A stretch of DNA of 26,537 bases from CAWBRT01 sp050015355. GTDB taxonomy: Bacteria; Acidobacteriota; Terriglobia; Terriglobales; Acidobacteriaceae. Below, piece by piece: positions 21,956 through 26,537 of the stretch. How positions within the stretch are numbered: the stretch's first letter is position 1; each line of letters opens with the position of its first letter. A program made the position numbers and the translations under genes. The notes below the pieces were generated by a model. It had not been told where the DNA came from. It ran no database searches and saw only the letters and a program-made list of their open reading frames with translations. Location of the stretch: positions 1 through 26,537 of the forward strand of contig JBEKBO010000060.1 in the NCBI GenBank assembly GCA_050015355.1, in the 5' to 3' direction.

Positions 21956-23278
21956 ATGGCGGATATTACAGTGACGCTGCCCTACGGGCGCGAGATGGTT
22001 GAAGTAAAAATTCCTGGCGCAAACCTTATCGGAGTCTATTCTCCCAGGGATTTCACGCCGGTGGCCGATGTGAAGAAAGAGGTGGTCCGCGCCTTCAATA
22101 ATCCCATTGCGTCGAAGCCGCTGAGGCAGTTGGTGAAAGGGGCCGCCAAAGTTGTGATTCTCGCCGACGACAATACGCGGCTGACTCCGACCGACAAGAT
22201 CATCCCGGTCATGCTTGACGAGATGAATGCCGCGGGGGTCAAGGATACGCAGATCACGGTGATTATCGCGCTGGGCACCCATCGATTCATGACCGGGCAG
22301 GAGATCCTGGAGAAATTCGGCGCAGAAGTCGTGAAGCGGGTCACGATCAAGAATCATGATTACAAGAATCCCGCGGCTCTGATCGACCTTGGAAGAACTC
22401 CGAATGGGACCAGTGTCTGGATCAACCGCGAAGTCTACGAAGCCGATTTCAAAATTGGCATAGGCAGCATTGTTCCGCACCATATTCCCGGTTTCGCGGG
22501 CGGAGCGAAGATCGTGCAGCCCGGCGTCTCCGGCGAAGATACGACGGCGGAAACGCATCTGCTCAGTGTCCGCGCGCCCCGTTCCTACCTGGGCGTCGAG
22601 GTTAACCCGGTGCGTGAGGAGTTGAACAAAATCGCCCGGCAGATCGGCATGAACACCATCTTCAACACCGTTCTCAACCGGCAGGGCGAGGTCGTTGGCG
22701 CGTTCTTTGGCGATACCGTTGAAGCCTTCGACGAAGGCGTGAAGTTGTCCAAGGAAGTGTATGCCGTCGAGATTCCGGAAGAAGCCGACATCGTTATCTC
22801 CAGCTCTCATCCTTGCGACCTTGAATTCTGGCAGGCGCACAAGACGCAGTATCCATCGGACCTTGCGGTGAAGGCCGGGGGGACGATCATCATCGTTACG
22901 CCTTGCTACGAGGGCGTCGCCGTCACCCACTCCGACATCCTGGAGATCACGCACTACTCCGCCGAGGCCCTGCGCAAGAAGGTGGAGGCGAAGCAAGTCC
23001 ACGATGAGGTTGCGGCAGCGTTGGCGATTGCCTGGGCGCAGGTAAAGGAGCGCGAGAGCGTCTTCCTGGTGTCCCAGGGCATTGGCCCGGAGAACGCCCG
23101 CAAGCTCGGATTCACGCACTTTGGCACTGTCCAGGCGGCGTTTGACGCGGCTTTCGCAAAACATGGCGCAAAGGCCAGAGTGACGGTCCTGACGCACGCT
23201 CCGGACATGTTGCCCATCATCAAGGTAGCCGCCAAGCCGGCCGCCTCTATACTGCAAACGGTCGGGTCGGCAAAGTAG
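21956..23278 (+). CDS. LarA-family nickel-pincer-dependent racemase/epimerase
   Basis: LarA interconverts lactate enantiomers using the nickel-pincer nucleotide (NPN); other family members act on other 2-hydroxyacids. The 440-residue protein has every landmark: DDNTR (71-75), ALGTHR (105-110, His109), PHHIPGFAGGAK with His175 and Lys185, and ETH with His201. These correspond, offset by one, to His174, Lys184 and His200 of the Lactobacillus enzyme, the Lys that binds the cofactor and the nickel ligands. The start ATG 21956 has AAGGA at good spacing; the frame continues to 21899 without conserved sequence. No larB, larC or larE for cofactor synthesis lies in the window, so NPN must come from genes elsewhere. 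A strong terminator follows. Substrate not certain to be lactate. Confidence 0.9.
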   Translation: MADITVTLPYGREMVEVKIPGANLIGVYSPRDFTPVADVKKEVVRAFNNPIASKPLRQLVKGAAKVVILADDNTRLTPTDKIIPVMLDEMNAAGVKDTQITVIIALGTHRFMTGQEILEKFGAEVVKRVTIKNHDYKNPAALIDLGRTPNGTSVWINREVYEADFKIGIGSIVPHHIPGFAGGAKIVQPGVSGEDTTAETHLLSVRAPRSYLGVEVNPVREELNKIARQIGMNTIFNTVLNRQGEVVGAFFGDTVEAFDEGVKLSKEVYAVEIPEEADIVISSSHPCDLEFWQAHKTQYPSDLAVKAGGTIIIVTPCYEGVAVTHSDILEITHYSAEALRKKVEAKQVHDEVAAALAIAWAQVKERESVFLVSQGIGPENARKLGFTHFGTVQAAFDAAFAKHGAKARVTVLTHAPDMLPIIKVAAKPAASILQTVGSAK

Positions 23279-23298
23279 CGCAACCGGCTTTAGAAACC

Positions 23299-23332
23299 AA
23301 AGGCTCCCGGACGCTCCGGGAGCCTTCCTTTT
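23299..23332 (+). terminator. Intrinsic terminator of the larA-like gene
   Basis: AAGGCTCCCGGA (23300-23311) pairs perfectly with TCCGGGAGCCTT (23315-23326) over a 3-base loop and is followed by CCTTTT. It lies about 20 bases after the stop codon. Confidence 0.92.
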
Positions 23333-23360
23333 GCCGCTAGCGCTGGTTTCATCACTCGGT

Positions 23361-23429
23361 TTTGAAGGGGCGCGGCTTCAGCCGCGCCGTTCTTGGCGTG
23401 TATTCTCCGGCTTTAGCCGCTGAGGGATC
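23361..23429. repeat. REP-like two-hairpin repeat, copy 2
   Basis: It has the same layout as 10468-10536: TTTGAAGGGG, then hairpin GGCGCGGC/GCCGCGCC with loop TTCA (23369-23388), then CGGCT/AGCCG with loop TT, ending CTGAGGGA. The stems differ from copy 1 by paired, compensating changes, while the loops and flanks are identical. It lies between the converging larA-like and peptidase genes. Confidence 0.85.
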
Positions 23430-23541
23430 GCCGTTTGCTCTGGTTCGAAATGAGTTATGAAAGAGCTTGTAGAACAACTCAATTATTGGTGTATCCAACC
23501 TCCAAATGAAATGTCGCAGTGAGCATTCACATGCTCATCGC

Positions 23542-25059
23542 TCACATGGTCATCAAGGCGGCGATCGTTTCAATCCCATCCCAGATGTTCTGTATCCGGA
23601 TGTTCTCGTTGTAGCTGTGCTGATTGTCGTCGTGATTGGCGGTCGAAACTTGAATGGTGGCCGACCCCAGAACTTCCTGAATCATGAACAGCGGGACGCT
23701 GGCTCCCAGCACCGGCAACTTGATGACCGGCCCTCGGGCATTTTCAACCGCCTGAATCACCAATTTGCTGATTGGCAAGTCCATCGGTGAACCTGCCGCG
23801 TTGTAACCTCCCGTGTCGACCACCACCTTCGCCACCTTCGGATGGCTCAGCCGTGTCTGCTCGTCGGGATCTTTGTCCACAACGAAGTAGCCTTGCTTGC
23901 GGATGTGTTCAATGAGCCGTTGCGCCTGAACCTGTTTATCAATTCCCCTTACCAGGCGAAGGTCGATCGTCGCCGAGGCAGTCGCCGGAATCACGTTACT
24001 GGCCTGTGCTCCCATGCGCGAGCTGGCCATGCCGCGGATGTTTAATGACGGTAACGCAATCAACTCGAGCAACGGCGCGCCATTGCCATCCGTGCGCCCA
24101 AGCCATAAGTCATGCTTCAGCTTCGCGTCGTTCTGGGGAGCTTCGGCAATAGCTTTCTTCTCGAGCTCGCCGAAGGGCTGAACCCCATCGTAGAAGTGAT
24201 CGATGAGCACCCGCCCGTTCTCATCCTTCATCGAGGCCATCAGTTGCGCCAGCATCATGGCCGGATTTGGCGCCCAGTTCCCGTAATGTCCGCTGTGCAG
24301 TTCGTGGCGCGCGCCGTAAACCGTGACATCGACGATCTGTACGCCCCTGACGCTGAAGACAATGTTCTGCCGCCGACTCTGGTCCATGGGGCCATCGCAG
24401 ATCAGCCACACATCGGCGCTTAGCAGCTCCTTATTCTGCCTCATGTAGTCGGTCAGATGCGGAGACCCAGCCTCTTCTTCACCCTCGACGATAAACTTGA
24501 TATTCGATTTGAAGGGAACCTTGTTGGCCCGCAAGGCGTCGAGCGCTGCCATGAACAGCATGATGTTAACTTTGTCATCGCCGGACCCACGCGCGTAGAT
24601 GCGCCACTCGGGACCGAACGGCTGGCCCTGAGCCGGAAACGGGATCACCTTTCCGCCGTTATCAAGCGGAGCGTCGCGCAACGTGGGCTCAAACGGCGGG
24701 CTCGCCCACTCCTTCGGATCGAGCGGCTGGCCGTCGTAATGGGCGTAGAGCATCACCGTGCGGGTTGCGCCCGGCGTCATGATCTCGCCGTAAACCGCTG
24801 GCGCAATGCCGGGAAGCTCGAGCAGACGGCTCTTGACTCCCCGTTTCTCAAACATCTGTTGAATCGTCGCGGCATTTCTCCGCAAGTTCGCGGGATCGGC
24901 CGCCAGGTTTGGAATCTTGAGAAATTCGACATACTCGGAAATGATGGCGTGCTCGTTCGCCTGGCGCCAACTGCGGATCGCCAGCGTACGCGAATCCTGC
25001 GCAACGGAAAGAGCGGACAGCAACAGCACGGAGAGCAAGGCCAAACGCGGCTTATTCAT
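23542..25059 (-). CDS. Secreted M20-family zinc metallopeptidase
   Basis: The 505-residue exopeptidase-type protein starts with a signal peptide (1-20, ending LSVAQ). The M20 catalytic domain holds the di-zinc ligands and catalytic residues: His107 and Asp109 in YAHYDGQP, Asp161 in ARGSGDDK, Glu194/Glu195 in EGEEEAG, Asp222 in CDGP and His481 in NQHSYNEN. A dimerisation (lid) domain between about 235 and 390 carries HSGHYGNW. Such enzymes cleave dipeptides or acylated amino acids; here in the periplasm or outside, likely for peptide nutrition. ATG 25059 is preceded by GGAT at suitable spacing. It is divergent from cinA and convergent with the larA-like gene. Complete and probably active; exact substrate unknown. 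Confidence 0.93.
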   Translation of the reverse strand: MNKPRLALLSVLLLSALSVAQDSRTLAIRSWRQANEHAIISEYVEFLKIPNLAADPANLRRNAATIQQMFEKRGVKSRLLELPGIAPAVYGEIMTPGATRTVMLYAHYDGQPLDPKEWASPPFEPTLRDAPLDNGGKVIPFPAQGQPFGPEWRIYARGSGDDKVNIMLFMAALDALRANKVPFKSNIKFIVEGEEEAGSPHLTDYMRQNKELLSADVWLICDGPMDQSRRQNIVFSVRGVQIVDVTVYGARHELHSGHYGNWAPNPAMMLAQLMASMKDENGRVLIDHFYDGVQPFGELEKKAIAEAPQNDAKLKHDLWLGRTDGNGAPLLELIALPSLNIRGMASSRMGAQASNVIPATASATIDLRLVRGIDKQVQAQRLIEHIRKQGYFVVDKDPDEQTRLSHPKVAKVVVDTGGYNAAGSPMDLPISKLVIQAVENARGPVIKLPVLGASVPLFMIQEVLGSATIQVSTANHDDNQHSYNENIRIQNIWDGIETIAALMTM

Positions 25060-25271
25060 GTGTTTATCCGTCCAGAGTAGAGCTGGCTGGCGTGCACGGA
25101 AATACCCGGTGCGGCAGCGATCTGCGTCACACCCTCCATCCGCCGGCTTTCAGCTTTGAGGTATAGCACTACTACAGACGGCGGCAGAACACAAGCAGCT
25201 TTGCCCGGCCAGGCTCCCCAGGCTTGCGGAGCCGGCACCACGAACAACCGTATCTTGCTACACTGTTTAGC

Positions 25272-26516
25272 GTGAACGCAGAGATCATCGCGGTCGGCTC
25301 CGAGATGCTGACGCCGTACCGCCAAGACACCAATTCCCTCTTTCTCACCAAGCAGCTTAACGACTTGGGGGTCGAAGTTGTTTTCAAAGGCGTGGTCGGC
25401 GACCACCGTGAACGCTTGGTTGAGTGTATCCGGCAGGCCTTGTCGCGCGCCGAGATCCTCATCTGCACCGGCGGACTCGGGCCTACAGTGGACGACCTCA
25501 CGCGCGAGTGCGTGGCGGAAGCGCTTGGGCTGGACTTGCGCGCCGATCCCGACATTCTGGCCGCGCTCTATGCCCGTTTCGCCACGCGCCGCATTCAGAT
25601 GTCGCCCAACAATGCCCGCCAGGCCGACATCATCGAGGGCGCGGAAGCGCTGCGCAATCCGCGAGGCACCGCTCCCGGCCAGTTCATGACGGCGCAATAC
25701 GATGGCGAGCGCAAGATCGTAATTCTGCTGCCCGGGCCGCCTTGGGAGCTGGAGCCGCTCTTCCAGACCGAGTGCATACCGCGCCTGAAAGCGCTGCTTC
25801 CGCCCAGATTCATTGCCGTCCGGGAGCTGAAGCTGGCGATGGTGCCGGAGTCGCAAGCCGACCTGCGCGCCGCGCCCATTTACAAGCGCTACACCGAAGT
25901 CCAGACCACGATTCTGGCCGGTTTCGGCGAGGTGCAACTGCATCTGCGAACCGAAGCCGATACGGAAGAAGAGGCCCAGGCCAGGGTCGACCGCCTGGCC
26001 TCGGAACTCGAGGACGAATTCGAGGAGTCCGTTTTCTCCACCGCCGGCGAGTCGCTGGAAAAAATTGTCGGCTACTACCTGCAAATGCGCGACGCGACGA
26101 TCTCGGTCGCCGAATCCTGCACCGGCGGATACCTCGCTCAGCGCATCACTTCCATCAGCGGAAGCTCACGTTATTTCGTGGGCGGAGCCGTCGTTTATTC
26201 CAATGATTTGAAGTCGCAGTTTTGCAACGTGCCGCCGCTGCTGATTGCCGAACACGGAGCCGTGAGCAAGCAGGTGGCTACGGCCATGGCTGAGGGCATT
26301 CGCAAGCGCTGTCGCTCTACTCTTGGCGTGGGTATTACGGGCGTCGCGGGACCGACTGGAGGCACGGACGAAAAGCCGGTCGGCTTGGTTTACATCGCGC
26401 TGGCCGACAACCTGAAAACCGAGGTCTCCGAGCGCCGCTTCCCCGGCGACCGCGAGCGCATTCGGCACTGGGCGACGCAGCAGGCGCTGGACATGATTCG
26501 CCGCCGGCTTATTTAG
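25272..26516 (+). CDS. cinA: CinA-family protein with C-terminal NMN deamidase (PncC) domain
   Basis: The 414-residue protein has an N-terminal MoaB/MogA-like domain (COG1058; AEIIAVGSEMLTPYRQDTNS at 3-22 and CTGGLGPTVDDLTRE at 65-79), linked in relatives to ADP-ribose pyrophosphatase activity. The C-terminal PncC domain has ESCTGG (281-286), VVYSNDLK and GITGVAGPTGG, and converts nicotinamide mononucleotide to nicotinate mononucleotide in NAD recycling. I chose GTG 25272 because the family starts with (M)xAEIIAVG. The frame extends to a TTG at 25224 without conserved sequence. No Shine-Dalgarno precedes the GTG; TACACT (25259-25264) lies seven bases upstream, so a leaderless or nearly leaderless transcript is possible. 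The gene is complete, ending just before the window edge. Confidence 0.93.
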   Translation: MNAEIIAVGSEMLTPYRQDTNSLFLTKQLNDLGVEVVFKGVVGDHRERLVECIRQALSRAEILICTGGLGPTVDDLTRECVAEALGLDLRADPDILAALYARFATRRIQMSPNNARQADIIEGAEALRNPRGTAPGQFMTAQYDGERKIVILLPGPPWELEPLFQTECIPRLKALLPPRFIAVRELKLAMVPESQADLRAAPIYKRYTEVQTTILAGFGEVQLHLRTEADTEEEAQARVDRLASELEDEFEESVFSTAGESLEKIVGYYLQMRDATISVAESCTGGYLAQRITSISGSSRYFVGGAVVYSNDLKSQFCNVPPLLIAEHGAVSKQVATAMAEGIRKRCRSTLGVGITGVAGPTGGTDEKPVGLVYIALADNLKTEVSERRFPGDRERIRHWATQQALDMIRRRLI

Positions 26517-26537
26517 AGCGATTCCGGAGTTGGCGCT

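Noticed and set aside
21788..23257. Minus-strand ORF of 489 residues
   Set aside because: It lies wholly opposite the larA-like gene, whose catalytic motifs are intact, and is a shadow of its codon bias.

Overview
The window looks like chromosomal DNA of an acidobacterium (class Terriglobia, Koribacter-like, is my best guess). The basis is moderately GC-rich coding DNA, the style of the polysaccharide genes, a long Smc with an expanded head, and several families of short palindromic intergenic repeats of a kind I associate with that phylum. This placement is inference; no rRNA gene is present to confirm it.

Left part (1-8571): a leftward set of surface-polysaccharide genes. It runs from a WecA/MraY-like phosphoglycosyltransferase with a cytosolic C-terminal extension, through a WbuB-type GT4 glycosyltransferase and a secreted/anchored FecR-like protein, to a large polytopic GT-C-like membrane protein. 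Across a divergent intergenic region with a tandem operator-like repeat stand a rightward nucleotidyltransferase-fold protein (PF14907 type) and a convergent small exported protein of unknown role. Together they suggest the edge of an exopolysaccharide locus.

Middle (8572-15893): a rightward osmoprotectant (glycine betaine/choline/carnitine type) ABC transporter of ATPase, one permease and a lipoprotein binding protein. It is preceded by a PnuC-like small membrane protein whose frame appears broken. A leftward B12-binding-type radical SAM enzyme with its own intrinsic terminator follows, then a truncated acetyl-CoA hydrolase/CoA-transferase fragment. About 0.9 kb of non-coding DNA then leads to smc and contains a dense run of perfect hairpins. 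The spacers here carry MITE-like and REP-like palindromic elements.

Right part (15894-26537): smc; tRNA-Val(TAC); an orphan GltI-like glutamate/aspartate binding protein; tRNA-Asp(GTC) with a strong promoter; a LarA-family nickel-pincer racemase with its own terminator; a leftward secreted M20 metallopeptidase; and a divergent cinA.

The observations I consider most worth following are: (i) the hairpin-dense block upstream of smc, (ii) a roughly 115-residue low-complexity insertion inside the Smc ATPase head, (iii) two copies of a two-hairpin repeat whose stems differ by compensatory changes, one of them lodged inside the osmoprotectant operon, and (iv) the recently truncated CoA-transferase gene. 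I did not find a CRISPR array, an insertion sequence transposase, a phage module or a recognisable defence system.
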